Of a DNA stretch of 64,000 bases, positions 53,437 through 61,521 are shown piece after piece (the stretch's first letter is position 1; every line of letters begins with the position of its first letter). Location of the stretch: NCBI RefSeq assembly GCF_020682705.1, contig NZ_JAGTTN010000003.1, positions 310,001-374,000 of the forward strand. Direction: 5' to 3'. Source of the stretch: Microbacterium allomyrinae. GTDB lineage: Bacteria > Actinomycetota > Actinomycetes > Actinomycetales > Microbacteriaceae. The notes under the pieces were generated by a model that worked only from the letters and a program-made list of their open reading frames with translations, ran no database searches and was not told the origin of the DNA. The position numbers and the translations under genes were made by a program.

Positions 53437-53584
53437 TCTGCGATCCCTGCCGCCGACCCCTCCGACCGCCGTGCCTTCTCGATACGGCTCGTGCTCATCC
53501 ACTCACGGCGAGAACGCCGCCACCCTCCCAACCCCGCCGATCGAGCAGCGCGCAGCGCGTATCGAGATCGCGGCGGATCCCCGC

Positions 53585-53600
53585 CGTTTCACGTGAAACA
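53585..53600. other. parS: parS site 2
   Basis: CGTTTCACGTGAAACA, one end base off consensus; 46 bases after a hairpin start. Confidence 0.9.
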
Positions 53601-54156
53601 ACTCGACCTTCACTCGCAGAACGCCATGCCATGTCCCTCGACACGGCTCATACCTCAGCCACTCAACGAGCGTCGATGTCACCTCGCAACACCGCCGATC
53701 GAGTAGCGCGCCGGCGCGCATCGAGATCCGCCCCGTGGCCCCCGTTACGCGGGAACCACACGCGAACGTCAGGGCCAACCCTCCACCGACCGCCGTGCCG
53801 TCTCGATGCAGCGCACACTCACCTACTCGACGAGCGAAAACGCCGCCCGCCTGCAACCCCGCCGATCGAGTAGCGCGCCAGCGCGTATCGAGATCCGCCC
53901 CGTGGCCCCCGTTACGCGGGAACCACACGCGAACGTCAGGCCCAACCCTCCACCGATCGCCGTGCCGTCTCGATGCAGTAGCGCGCCAGCGCGTATCGAG
54001 ATCCGCCTCGGGAACCCCTGACTTACTTGGCATTCGCCGGAAGGAACTGCCCCTCACAGGCTCGTGCGCTATGTGGAGCGAGAATGCCACCACACTGTCG
54101 CCTCGACGATCGAGTAGCGCGCCGGCGCGCGTTCCGCGATCCCGCCCGACGGTCAC

Positions 54157-54172
54157 AGTTTCACGTGAAACA
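54157..54172. other. parS: parS site 3
   Basis: AGTTTCACGTGAAACA, one end base off consensus; 49 bases after a hairpin start. Confidence 0.9.
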
Positions 54173-54486
54173 TCCCGAACCCCACACTCACTCCGCCGAC
54201 CGCCGTGTCGTCTCGATGCGGCTCACCCTAAAGCGACTCGACGGCCGCGAATGCCGCCAACCTGCCACCCCGCCGATCGAGCAGCGCGCCTGCGCATCGA
54301 GATCCGACTGTCCGCCGCTGCTTCTATGAAACCTCCACGGTCCCTACCGCGGACTCCGCCGACGGCCGTGTCGTCTCGATAGCGGGTCATATCCACCCAC
54401 TTGAGGCGCGCCACTGTCCTCACGCCGCCGCCCGACGATCGCGGAGCGCGCCGGCGCGCGTTTCGATAACCCACCCCCACGGTCAC

Positions 54487-54502
54487 CGTTCCACGTGAAA
54501 CA
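54487..54502. other. parS: parS site 4 (variant)
   Basis: CGTTCCACGTGAAACA, two mismatches, one inside the left arm. Confidence 0.75.
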
Positions 54503-54637
54503 TCCCGAACCCGACACTCACCCCGCGGACCGCCCTGTCATCTCGATGCGGCTTGCACCGCCACCATTCGACAGGCGAGGACGCCCTCCCCGATCAGTCG
54601 CGGCGGCTCGCGTTTCGACAACCCACCCCACGGTCAC

Positions 54638-54653
54638 CGTTCCACGTGAAACA
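54638..54653. other. parS: parS site 5 (variant)
   Basis: CGTTCCACGTGAAACA, identical to site 4. Confidence 0.75.
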
Positions 54654-54786
54654 TCCCGAACCCGACTCACCCCGCGGACCGCGCTGTCATCTCGATGCGG
54701 CTTGCACCGCCGCTATTCGACAGGCGAGGACGCCCTCCCCGATCAGTCGCGGCGGCCCGCGTTTCGACAACCCACCCCACGGTCAC

Positions 54787-54802
54787 CGTTTCGCGTGAAA
54801 CA
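54787..54802. other. parS: parS site 6 (variant)
   Basis: CGTTTCGCGTGAAACA, central CACGTG changed to CGCGTG. Confidence 0.7.
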
Positions 54803-54946
54803 GCCCGAAGCGCCGCACCCACTGAGACGACCACCCTGTCGTCTCGATGCGGCTTGCACCGCCCCTATTCGACGGGCGAGGACGCCGTCACACCCCGCCG
54901 ATCAGTCGCGCGCCGGCCTCGTTTCGATAGCCCACTTCACGATCGC

Positions 54947-54962
54947 CGTTTCACGTGAAACA
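54947..54962. other. parS: parS site 7
   Basis: CGTTTCACGTGAAACA, one end base off consensus. Confidence 0.9.
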
Positions 54963-55055
54963 CCCGATACCCCACACTCACCTCACCGACCGACGTATCG
55001 TCTCGACGCGGCTCGTACCTCAAGCGACCCGACGGGCGAGAAGGCCGCCAATCTG

Positions 55056-55068
55056 CCCCCCCCCCCCC
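55056..55068 (+). repeat. Run of 13 cytosines
   Basis: Homopolymer in array A, immediately before the hairpin at 55072. Likely to vary in length and hard to sequence exactly. Confidence 0.8.
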
Positions 55069-55393
55069 GCCGATCGAGTAGCGCGCCAGCGCGTATCGAG
55101 ATCCCGCCCTGGGAGCCAGGGAATCACTTGGGATCCGCCGGGAAGGAACTGCCTGCCCCTCACCGACTCGCCCCTCCTTTAGGGCCAGAATGATGCAGGC
55201 ACCATCGACTGAGGGGTTGTGTCCATCCCCGCAGCCGGTTCCCATATGGCGCTGCCCAGCCCAGGTAGTCCCGGGTCACCAAACACCGAATCGTCTGGAT
55301 ACATCGCAAGCCTCACCCGCCGGGCGAGATCGCCGTCCCCAGCCGATCGCGGAGCACGCCAGCGCCTATCGAGATCCTCAGCCGGGAAGCAAC

Positions 55394-55409
55394 TGTTTCG
55401 CGTGAAACA
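55394..55409. other. parS: parS site 8 (variant)
   Basis: TGTTTCGCGTGAAACA, one central base off consensus; last site before parB. Confidence 0.8.
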
Positions 55410-55500
55410 TCCGCAGGCCGAGGAATCGAGAATATGAAATCTTCGTTAGACGGGCTGATGTCCGAGTGGCACATCGCGCCTATGGCCTCATGAGACGGAC

Positions 55501-56445
55501 TCAGGCCGCGCCGTAGCCGGTCTCGCCGATCTCATCGAGAATCCGGTTCAGATCCTGAATACTCGCGAAATCTATACTGATCTGACCCTTACGCGCGCTG
55601 AGTGAAATTCGCACGCGGGTATTGAGACGGTCTCCGAGCCTTTCGGCAACCTCATCGAGATGTGCTCTACGCGCGCCGGCCTGGGGCTTGGTCGCTCGCT
55701 CCGGCGCTGCATCCGGAAGCTTCGCGGCAGCCTCAGCTGCCCGGACCGACAGGTCCTCGTTCACGATCTTGTCAGCGAAGCGCTGCATCGCCGTCGGGTC
55801 CTCGAGCGAGAGGATTGCCCGAGCATGGCCCGCGCTGAGTACGCCGGCTGCAACGCGCTGCTGCACGGGAACAGGGAGTTTGAGCAGGCGGATCGTATTG
55901 CTGATCTGTGGCCGTGAGCGACCGATACGCGTCGCGAGCTCTTCCTGCGTGATACCGAAGTCCTCAAGGAGCTGCTGGTAAGCCGACGCTTCCTCGAGCG
56001 GATTGAGTTCCGACCGGTGAAGGTTCTCGAGCAGGGCATCGCGGAGGAGGTGTTCGTCTGCCGTATCGCGTACGACCGCGGGGATCGATGTGAGTCCCGC
56101 CTCCCGTGCGGCGCGCGTGCGACGCTCGCCCATGATGAGCTCGTACTCACCGTCGTCGTTCGTTCGGACGACGACAGGCTGGAGAACCCCGAACTCCCGG
56201 ACGCTATGCACGAGCTCAGCGAAGTGCTCCGTGTCGAAATGCGTTCGCGGCTGACGAGGGTTCGGAACGATCGCGTGGGGATCGATGTGTGCGAGGCGGG
56301 CTCCCGGGACCTCAATCAGGTCCTCCTCGCGCTCTTCCACGATCGTGGGACGGGGAAAGAAGACGTCTGACGGTCGATCCTCCACGGCTTCGCTCGTGGG
56401 GATGAGTGCCCCGATACCTCGTCCGAGGCCTGTGCGCTTCGCCAT
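55501..56445 (-). CDS. parB: Chromosome partitioning protein ParB
   Basis: 314 aa. N-terminal CTP-binding ParB/Srx domain (VPNPRQPRTHFD, LIMGERRTRAAREAGL with the GERRxR motif), central helix-turn-helix (TQEELATRIGRSRPQISNTI) that reads parS, and a C-terminal dimerisation domain. It loads at parS as a sliding clamp and spreads to form the partition complex acted on by ParA. ATG 56445 overlaps the last base of the parA stop (TGATG). Surrounded by an exceptional number of parS sites on both sides. Confidence 0.97.
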   Translation of the reverse strand: MAKRTGLGRGIGALIPTSEAVEDRPSDVFFPRPTIVEEREEDLIEVPGARLAHIDPHAIVPNPRQPRTHFDTEHFAELVHSVREFGVLQPVVVRTNDDGEYELIMGERRTRAAREAGLTSIPAVVRDTADEHLLRDALLENLHRSELNPLEEASAYQQLLEDFGITQEELATRIGRSRPQISNTIRLLKLPVPVQQRVAAGVLSAGHARAILSLEDPTAMQRFADKIVNEDLSVRAAEAAAKLPDAAPERATKPQAGARRAHLDEVAERLGDRLNTRVRISLSARKGQISIDFASIQDLNRILDEIGETGYGAA

Positions 56446-57443
56446 CAGGCGCGCCCTTCGTTCAGGGCGCTATCGCGCCGGATGATCTCGACTGCGGCTT
56501 CGCGGTATGCGATCGCACCGGCAGACTGGCCATCGTACGCGATAACCGTCTGTCCGAAACTCGGTGCCTCCGACACGCGAACGGAACGTGGAATGAGCGT
56601 CTGAAGGACTTCCTGCGGGAAGTGCTCTCGCACTTCGTCAGCCACCTGCTGCGCAAGGCGCGTGCGACCGTCATACATGGTGAGCAGGATGGTCGAGAGC
56701 GACAGCCTGGGATTCAGATGTTTCTGGATCATGCGGACCGTGCCCAAAAGTTGGCTGAGACCTTCGAGCGCGTAATACTCGCACTGGATGGGGATAAGCA
56801 ATTCGGTAGCTGCGGTGAAAGCGTTGATCGTGAGCAGACCGAGCGACGGCGGGCAGTCGACGATCACGAAGTCGATGTGATCCTGCACATTGGCGAGGTA
56901 TTCGTCGAGAGCTGTGCGAAGGCGGTGTTCACGGGCCACCTGCGACACGAGTTCGATCTCAGCGCCGGCCAGGTGGATTGTGCTCGGAGCACAGAGGAGA
57001 TTCGGGGACTCAGGACTGGTCTGGATGATGTCAGCGAGTGGAAACTCGTCGATCAGCACGTCGTACACACTCGGCGTCTCGGCCGAATGCGGTACGCCAA
57101 GCGCGGTCGAGGCATTTCCTTGAGGATCCAGATCAATCACGAGCACTCGGGCCCCGAGATCCGCGAACGCCGCGGCGATATTCACGGCGGTGGTCGTCTT
57201 CCCGACGCCACCTTTCTGATTCGAGACGGTGAAGACTCGCGTGCGTCCGGAAAGTACTACGTCGGTGGCTTCTAGAGCCTTGCGTCGCGCGGAGAGATCC
57301 GCGATCTCTCGGGCGAGAGGGGTGTCTTCCAACGAGAAGGACGCCGAAGCTTCGGTCTCGTCGGGCTGTTTCACGTGAAACACTCTCTCTTTCGCGAGCC
57401 GATCTACAACGTCCTCCACTCTATCCCGCCCCACCGTCACCAA
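56445..57443 (-). CDS. parA: Chromosome partitioning ATPase ParA
   Basis: 332 aa. Deviant Walker A VSNQKGGVGKTTTAVN (~75-88), Walker A' VLVIDLDPQGNAST and Walker B FVIVDCPPSLG. It binds nucleoid DNA with ATP and moves the ParB-parS complex. The start is uncertain: the only starts upstream of the ATPase core are TTG 57443 and GTG codons shortly after, none with a clear ribosome site. With any of these, the perfect parS at 57367-57382 lies within the coding sequence and encodes FHVKQ of the N-terminal tail. Confidence 0.95.
   Translation of the reverse strand: MVTVGRDRVEDVVDRLAKERVFHVKQPDETEASASFSLEDTPLAREIADLSARRKALEATDVVLSGRTRVFTVSNQKGGVGKTTTAVNIAAAFADLGARVLVIDLDPQGNASTALGVPHSAETPSVYDVLIDEFPLADIIQTSPESPNLLCAPSTIHLAGAEIELVSQVAREHRLRTALDEYLANVQDHIDFVIVDCPPSLGLLTINAFTAATELLIPIQCEYYALEGLSQLLGTVRMIQKHLNPRLSLSTILLTMYDGRTRLAQQVADEVREHFPQEVLQTLIPRSVRVSEAPSFGQTVIAYDGQSAGAIAYREAAVEIIRRDSALNEGRA
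57367..57382. other. parS: parS site 9, inside parA
   Basis: Perfect TGTTTCACGTGAAACA within the 5' part of the parA reading frame. Confidence 0.95.
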
Positions 57444-57496
57444 CCCCGGCGGGGCGGGGTTTCAGGTCAAACGATCATCGGACACTCCAGTTCTTA

Positions 57497-57512
57497 CGTT
57501 TCACGTGAAACA
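57497..57512. other. parS: parS site 10, upstream of parA
   Basis: CGTTTCACGTGAAACA, 54 bases before the parA start; ParB bound here could also affect parAB transcription. The rest of 57444-57692 shows nothing else. Confidence 0.9.
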
Positions 57513-57692
57513 ATCTGTGGTCGACCGGAGCTCGATTCCCCTCCGCGCTACTGACTCGTCGGGCCAGGAGCACCAAACCCGTGCGTGGTCATCGATACTC
57601 TCTGGTCGATGGCCGGGGTCGTCCAATACCGCATGGGTAGTCCACCGAGTGGCGGATTGCCCGAGAACTCGATCACCGAGAACATGAACCGG

Positions 57693-57977
57693 CTAGATAC
57701 TGACGTCCTTCCTACCGAGACCGGGCAGTCGTTCCAACTGTTCCTTCACGAGTGCCAGCCGCTTCGCTCGGCCCCACCCCTGAACCTGCTTCTCCCGCCG
57801 ATAGGCATCGGCGACTCCATCGAACTGTTCGAAGTGGAGCAGCCGCACAGGAAGGCGGGTTCGCGTGTACGCCGCGCCCTGCCCGTCGTTGTGCTGCGCC
57901 AGACGGCGTTCCAGCTCGCGGGTACTGCCGACGTAGAGGGAACGATCGGAGCATTCAAGAATGCACATGAACGGCAT
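57693..57977 (-). CDS. Small GIY-YIG nuclease-domain protein (UPF0213-like)
   Basis: 94 aa, essentially one GIY-YIG domain: FMCILECSDRSLYVGST replaces the usual Y-x-YILxCxDGxxYxGxT, so the first conserved Tyr is Cys in MCILE, while the second (LYVGS), the Arg in RRLAQHN, and the Glu in RREKQVQGWGRAKR are kept. ATG 57977 follows GAAGATGAAGG. It sits between parA and repeat array B. Relatives (YhbQ type) are poorly characterised, some acting on DNA. Possible involvement in maintaining or spreading the flanking repeats is inference only. Confidence 0.85.
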   Translation of the reverse strand: MPFMCILECSDRSLYVGSTRELERRLAQHNDGQGAAYTRTRLPVRLLHFEQFDGVADAYRREKQVQGWGRAKRLALVKEQLERLPGLGRKDVSI

Positions 57978-58410
57978 CCTTCATCTTCTGATGCATGAAC
58001 GGTGAGACATTCTGGATCCCAGCGGTCTGTGGATGCTTGAACGCATCTATGGGCAGGGGAGGAGTCGGGGGTAAAACGATCGGTCTTCCCGAGCCACGCT
58101 CATCCACCTGAAGTCCTGCGGCTGGCGAATGATCTCGATGCGCGCGGGCGCGCTACTCGATAGACGAGGACCGCACGGCACGCGTTCGGACGCTAGACGT
58201 GCCCGTCGAGTAGGCGAGGAAAGAGCCGTATCGAGACGAACGTGAACAGAATCGACATGCACCTCCACGCGAAACGGCCTGCGGCTGATCTCGATACGCG
58301 CTGGCGCACTACTCGATCGCTCAGACTGCAGGCAGAGCGACGCCTCACGCCCGTCGCGTAGGCGCGGAACGAGCCGTGTCATGACGAACGTCAACAGATT
58401 CGACGGTGCA

Positions 58411-58426
58411 TGTTTCACGTGAAACG
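58411..58426. other. parS: parS site 11
   Basis: TGTTTCACGTGAAACG, last base off consensus. Confidence 0.9.
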
Positions 58427-58565
58427 GTCAGCGTGATCTCGATACGCGCGGGCGCGCTACTCGATGGCCGAGGACGGCACGTCGCGCGCTCGACGCCAGG
58501 ACGTGCCCGTCGAATAGGCGAGGACAGAGCACCGTCGAGACGACGTCAACAGAATCAACGGTGCA

Positions 58566-58581
58566 TGTTTCACGTGAAACG
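58566..58581. other. parS: parS site 12
   Basis: TGTTTCACGTGAAACG, exactly 155 bases after site 11. Confidence 0.9.
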
Positions 58582-58720
58582 ACGCGTATGTGACTGAACT
58601 CGACACGCATTGGCGCGCTACTCGATCGCTGAGGACTGCAGGTACAGCGACGCCTCACACCCGTCGAGTAGGCGAGAACAGACCCGCATCGAAACGAACG
58701 TCTACTGAATCGACGGTGCA

Positions 58721-58736
58721 TGTTTCACGTGAAACG
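58721..58736. other. parS: parS site 13
   Basis: TGTTTCACGTGAAACG, exactly 155 bases after site 12. Confidence 0.9.
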
Positions 58737-58812
58737 GTCGTTGTGATCTCGATACGCGCCGGCGCGCTACTCGGTCGGCAGGACGGGCCGTCGACGACGC
58801 TGACGCGACGTA

Positions 58813-59436
58813 TCAGCGCACGGTGGCGCGTATGACCCGGGAGGGCTCTTCCAGGAGACCTTCACCGACAATTTCGACGCGAGCGTTTGTCACCTTGAAT
58901 TTGCGAAGCTGCTTCTCGGCCGCCTCGATCTCGTTGGTCGCGCTGGTGCCCTTGAGCAGGATCAGCTCACCACCACTTCGGACCAGGGGAGCGGTGAGAG
59001 GGACGAGCGTGCGCAGCGCACTCACTGCTCGAGCGGTCACCGCATCGAGGGTCGCCCCGAACTTCCAGTCCTCGGCTCGCGCCCGCACCACCTCGACGTT
59101 ATCGAGACCGAGCGAATCAGCCTGCTCCGAGAGCCAGGCCACGCGTCGTTCCATAGGCTCGATGAGAACCCACTCGACATCAGGCCGCGCGATTGCAAGC
59201 ACCAGTCCAGGAAGACCTGCACCTGATCCCACGTCGCCGACGCGCCCCGAGAAGAGGGGAGCGATCACCGCACTGTTCAGAATGTGGCGAGACCACAGAC
59301 GTGGAGGCTCGAGCGGGCCGATCAGACCGCGCTCCTCACCGTGACGTCCCAGTGCCTCAGCGAAGCGACGGGCAACCTCGATCCGGTCGCCGAAGATCTG
59401 TGCGGCGACCGCGGGCTCGTTCTCGATTTCGATCAT
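58813..59436 (-). CDS. rsmG: 16S rRNA (guanine527-N7)-methyltransferase RsmG
   Basis: 207 aa. SAM-binding core VGDVGSGAGLPGLVLAIARPD, then VLIEPMERRVAWLSEQADSLGL and VTARAVSALRTLVPL typical of RsmG/GidB, which methylates G527 of 16S rRNA. ATG 59436 lies only three bases from a parS that occupies the ribosome-binding region, and no clear Shine-Dalgarno remains. Follows jag by 23 bases on the minus strand. Confidence 0.96.
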   Translation of the reverse strand: MIEIENEPAVAAQIFGDRIEVARRFAEALGRHGEERGLIGPLEPPRLWSRHILNSAVIAPLFSGRVGDVGSGAGLPGLVLAIARPDVEWVLIEPMERRVAWLSEQADSLGLDNVEVVRARAEDWKFGATLDAVTARAVSALRTLVPLTAPLVRSGGELILLKGTSATNEIEAAEKQLRKFKVTNARVEIVGEGLLEEPSRVIRATVR

Positions 59437-59439
59437 GAA

Positions 59440-59455
59440 TGTTTCACGTGAAACG
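59440..59455. other. parS: parS site 14, between jag and rsmG
   Basis: TGTTTCACGTGAAACG in the 23-base gap between the jag stop and the rsmG start, without an associated hairpin. Confidence 0.9.
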
Positions 59456-59459
59456 GTGA

Positions 59460-59978
59460 TCAGCCGCGGCTGATGACGGTGTGGCGATCGGCGCCATCGC
59501 CGTAGGACTCCGACACGAAACCACGTTCCGACACGATGTCGTGAACAAGCTTGCGTTCGTAGCTCGACATGGCCGGCAGCGATGCCTGCGTCGCACCGTC
59601 CTCGAGGCGCTCGATCGCACGGTCCACAAGGATCGAGAGCTGGCGCTGCCGCGCGTCGCGCGACCCGCCCACATCGAGAATCAGACGAGAGAACCGACCC
59701 GTACGGCTCTGCACGGCGATACGGGTCAGCTCCTGGAGTGCCTGCACGGTGTCGGGGTGCGCGATGAGTGAGACCGAGCCGTCCGCAGGACCCTCGACCG
59801 ACACATAGGCACGACCCGAGCGCACGTCGAGATCGAGATCTCCGTCGATGTCAGCGATGTCGAGCAGACCCTCGAGGAAGTCAGCGGCGATGTCGCCCTC
59901 TTCTTCGAGCTGCGCAACTGTCGCGGGCACACGATCGGGGGCGGCATCGACAGGAGCGATGTCAGGCGAAGTGGTCAT
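59460..59978 (-). CDS. jag: R3H/KH RNA-binding protein Jag (KhpB)
   Basis: 172 aa. KH-like region (~45-110: DLDLDVRSGRAYVSVEG … LIAHPDTVQALQELTR) and R3H domain (~115-170: RQLSILVDRAIERLEDGATQASLPAMSSYERKLVHDI). The N-terminal Jag domain of Firmicutes is absent, as usual in actinobacteria. Likely RNA-binding partner of KhpA. ATG 59978; 44 bases after yidC. Confidence 0.93.
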   Translation of the reverse strand: MTTSPDIAPVDAAPDRVPATVAQLEEEGDIAADFLEGLLDIADIDGDLDLDVRSGRAYVSVEGPADGSVSLIAHPDTVQALQELTRIAVQSRTGRFSRLILDVGGSRDARQRQLSILVDRAIERLEDGATQASLPAMSSYERKLVHDIVSERGFVSESYGDGADRHTVISRG

Positions 59979-60022
59979 GAAGTCCTCGGGTCGTCTCTAC
60001 GAAAGGGCTGAAAGCCGCGTGA

Positions 60023-61156
60023 TCAGGATGCCGCGCCACTGCCGGGCGATGCCGGTGCGTCGTCACCCGAACCGCCGGCGGACTTGGGCGACTGAGGCTT
60101 CTGCTGACCCTGCTTCTTCGCCCGCTGCTTGCCGACGGGCTGCTGACGCTTGGGGGCCGCGGCACGCTGTGCCTCGGCCTCTTCGAACAGACGCTGCTGC
60201 TCAGCCTCGTACTTCTCCATGGGGATGACCTTGCCCGAGGCGTCGATCGCCTTGCCCTTGCGAGCGAGGCGCTCTTCGCGAGCCTTCGCCGCGTCGGAGC
60301 CGGGGGTCGGCATCTCACGGATGACGAGGAACTGCTGACCCATGGTCCAGAGGTTCGACATGAACCAGTAGATGACGACACCGAGCGGGAAGAAGACACC
60401 CGAGAAGACGAAGGCGAAGGGCAGCACGTAGAGCATGATCTTCTGCATCTGGTACGCCTGGCCGGTCTTGGCCTCGGGGGAGAGGTTCTTCGAAATGATC
60501 TGCAGCTGCGTGAAGAACTGCGAGCCGATCATCAGCACGACGAGGATGACGAGGATGACGATCGCCGTGGTGTTGCCCGTGTTGACGGCGTCGATCAGCG
60601 TCTCGTGAAGCGAAGCGACGCCGAACAGCTTCGCGTTGTAGAACTGCTCCGTGAGTTCCGCACTCAGCGGGCCCACGCCGCCGATACCGGCCGTCGCGTG
60701 CTTGGTCACGTCGTTGAGCACACTGAACAGTGCGAAGAACACGGGCATCTGGACGAGCAGAGGCAAGCAGCTCGAGACCGGCGTGGTGCCGTGCTTCTTG
60801 TACAGCGCCATCGTCTCGCGGCTCATGGCCTCGCGTGACAGCTGGTCCTTCTTGCCGCGGTACTTCTCCTGAACTTTTCGCAGTTCAGGAGCGATTTCCA
60901 TCATCTTACGCTGGCTCTTGATCTGCTTCACGAAGAGCGGAATCATCGCCGATCGCACCACGATGACCAGACCGATGATGGCGAGAACCCAGGTGATGCC
61001 GTCAGCGGGAGGAAGCCCGATCGCGGTGAAGAACCAGTGCCAGGCGACGAGGACGAGTTCCACCAGCCACTTCAGCGGCCACAGGATGGTGCCGAAGAGG
61101 TCGAACCCACCCCCCGTCGTCGTCGCGGCGGGGGTGGAGGCGAGCAAGAGATCCAT
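60023..61156 (-). CDS. yidC: Membrane protein insertase YidC
   Basis: 377 aa, the five-segment actinobacterial form without the large periplasmic domain of Gram-negatives. PLKWLVELVLVAWHWFFTAIG starts the membrane core; RSAMIPLFVKQIKSQRKMMEIAPELRKVQEKYRGK is the conserved Arg-bearing loop, followed by GTTPVSSCLPLLVQMPVFFALF. A basic, Gln/Lys/Pro-rich tail (~335-377) can contact ribosomes. Inserts proteins into the membrane alone or with Sec. ATG 61156, eight bases after yidD. Confidence 0.97.
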   Translation of the reverse strand: MDLLLASTPAATTTGGGFDLFGTILWPLKWLVELVLVAWHWFFTAIGLPPADGITWVLAIIGLVIVVRSAMIPLFVKQIKSQRKMMEIAPELRKVQEKYRGKKDQLSREAMSRETMALYKKHGTTPVSSCLPLLVQMPVFFALFSVLNDVTKHATAGIGGVGPLSAELTEQFYNAKLFGVASLHETLIDAVNTGNTTAIVILVILVVLMIGSQFFTQLQIISKNLSPEAKTGQAYQMQKIMLYVLPFAFVFSGVFFPLGVVIYWFMSNLWTMGQQFLVIREMPTPGSDAAKAREERLARKGKAIDASGKVIPMEKYEAEQQRLFEEAEAQRAAAPKRQQPVGKQRAKKQGQQKPQSPKSAGGSGDDAPASPGSGAAS

Positions 61157-61164
61157 GCGGTGGA

Positions 61165-61521
61165 TCAGTCCTTTCCGGTGGGGGCGGGCACCACGAACCC
61201 GTGAGGGGTCAGTGCGTGCCGGAAGTTCGCGTGAGCCGGAACGTCATCGACGCCCCCGACGGCCCATGGGTGACAGCGGGCCAGTCGCGCGGCGGTGAGC
61301 GCAGCGCCTTTCACGGCGCCGTGCTGCTGCACGGCGCCGACGGCGTAGGCGGAGCACGACGGGTAGTACTTGCAGACGTCGCCGTAAGTATGCGAGATCG
61401 TGGCGCGGTATCCGTGCAGCAGTGCAAGGAGGGCGTTGCGGGGAAGCAATGGCACGGTGTGGACGAGATCGGATGCCTCGAGTCGGGCATCGCCGAGCGC
61501 ATACGCGGGAAGGACGCTCAC
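61165..61521 (-). CDS. yidD: Membrane protein insertion efficiency factor YidD
   Basis: 118 aa, with the YidD core [35 protein letters not shown], three cysteines included, and [18 protein letters not shown]. About 30 extra residues at the N-terminus compared with the short family members. GTG 61521 overlaps the rnpA stop by four bases, so the two are coupled. Assists YidC at the membrane. Confidence 0.94.
   Translation of the reverse strand: MSVLPAYALGDARLEASDLVHTVPLLPRNALLALLHGYRATISHTYGDVCKYYPSCSAYAVGAVQQHGAVKGAALTAARLARCHPWAVGGVDDVPAHANFRHALTPHGFVVPAPTGKD

Larger units (their letters stand above)
54437..54962 (+). repeat. Regular ~150-base tandem repeat inside array A
   Basis: Four consecutive units with parS at 54487, 54638, 54787 and 54947. 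Besides hairpin and parS, the units share TCTCGATGCGGCTTGCACCG and CGACAGGCGAGGACGCCCTC segments nearly unchanged, so this part expanded most recently. Confidence 0.9.
53421..55409 (+). repeat. Hairpin-parS repeat array A (downstream of parB)
   Basis: Gene-free block of the 2.3-kb gap 53234-55500. It has twelve copies of a REP-like hairpin (GATCGAGTAGCGCGCC-type) starting near 53539, 53697, 53864, 53971, 54108, 54275, 54437, 54592, 54741, 54900, 55072 and 55345. Most are followed 44-50 bases later by a parS (eight intact or near-intact) or a decayed parS (53743, 53910, 54319). Period about 150-168 bases. A ~100-base stretch after 53728 is repeated almost exactly after 53898. ORFs seen through it are by-products of the repeats. 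Confidence 0.9.
58131..58775 (-). repeat. Hairpin-parS repeat array B (between the GIY-YIG gene and rsmG)
   Basis: Fills most of the gene-free 57978-58812. Five hairpin copies start near 58131, 58287, 58435, 58597 and 58745, each in the opposite orientation to those of array A (GATCTCGATACGCGC-type on the plus strand). parS sites at 58411, 58566 and 58721 are exactly 155 bases apart, with a decayed parS at 58261. Read on the minus strand, hairpin then parS follow in the same order and similar spacing as in array A. Confidence 0.9.

Noticed and set aside
53421..54962. CRISPR array
   Set aside because: The units are about 150 bases long with parS and REP-like hairpins, not 24-40-base repeats with unique spacers, and no cas genes are present.
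53503..55193. Several long ORFs on both strands through array A (up to about 230 codons)
   Set aside because: They arise because the GC-rich repeat units lack stops in some frames; their translations merely repeat the same phrases and lack starts with ribosome sites.
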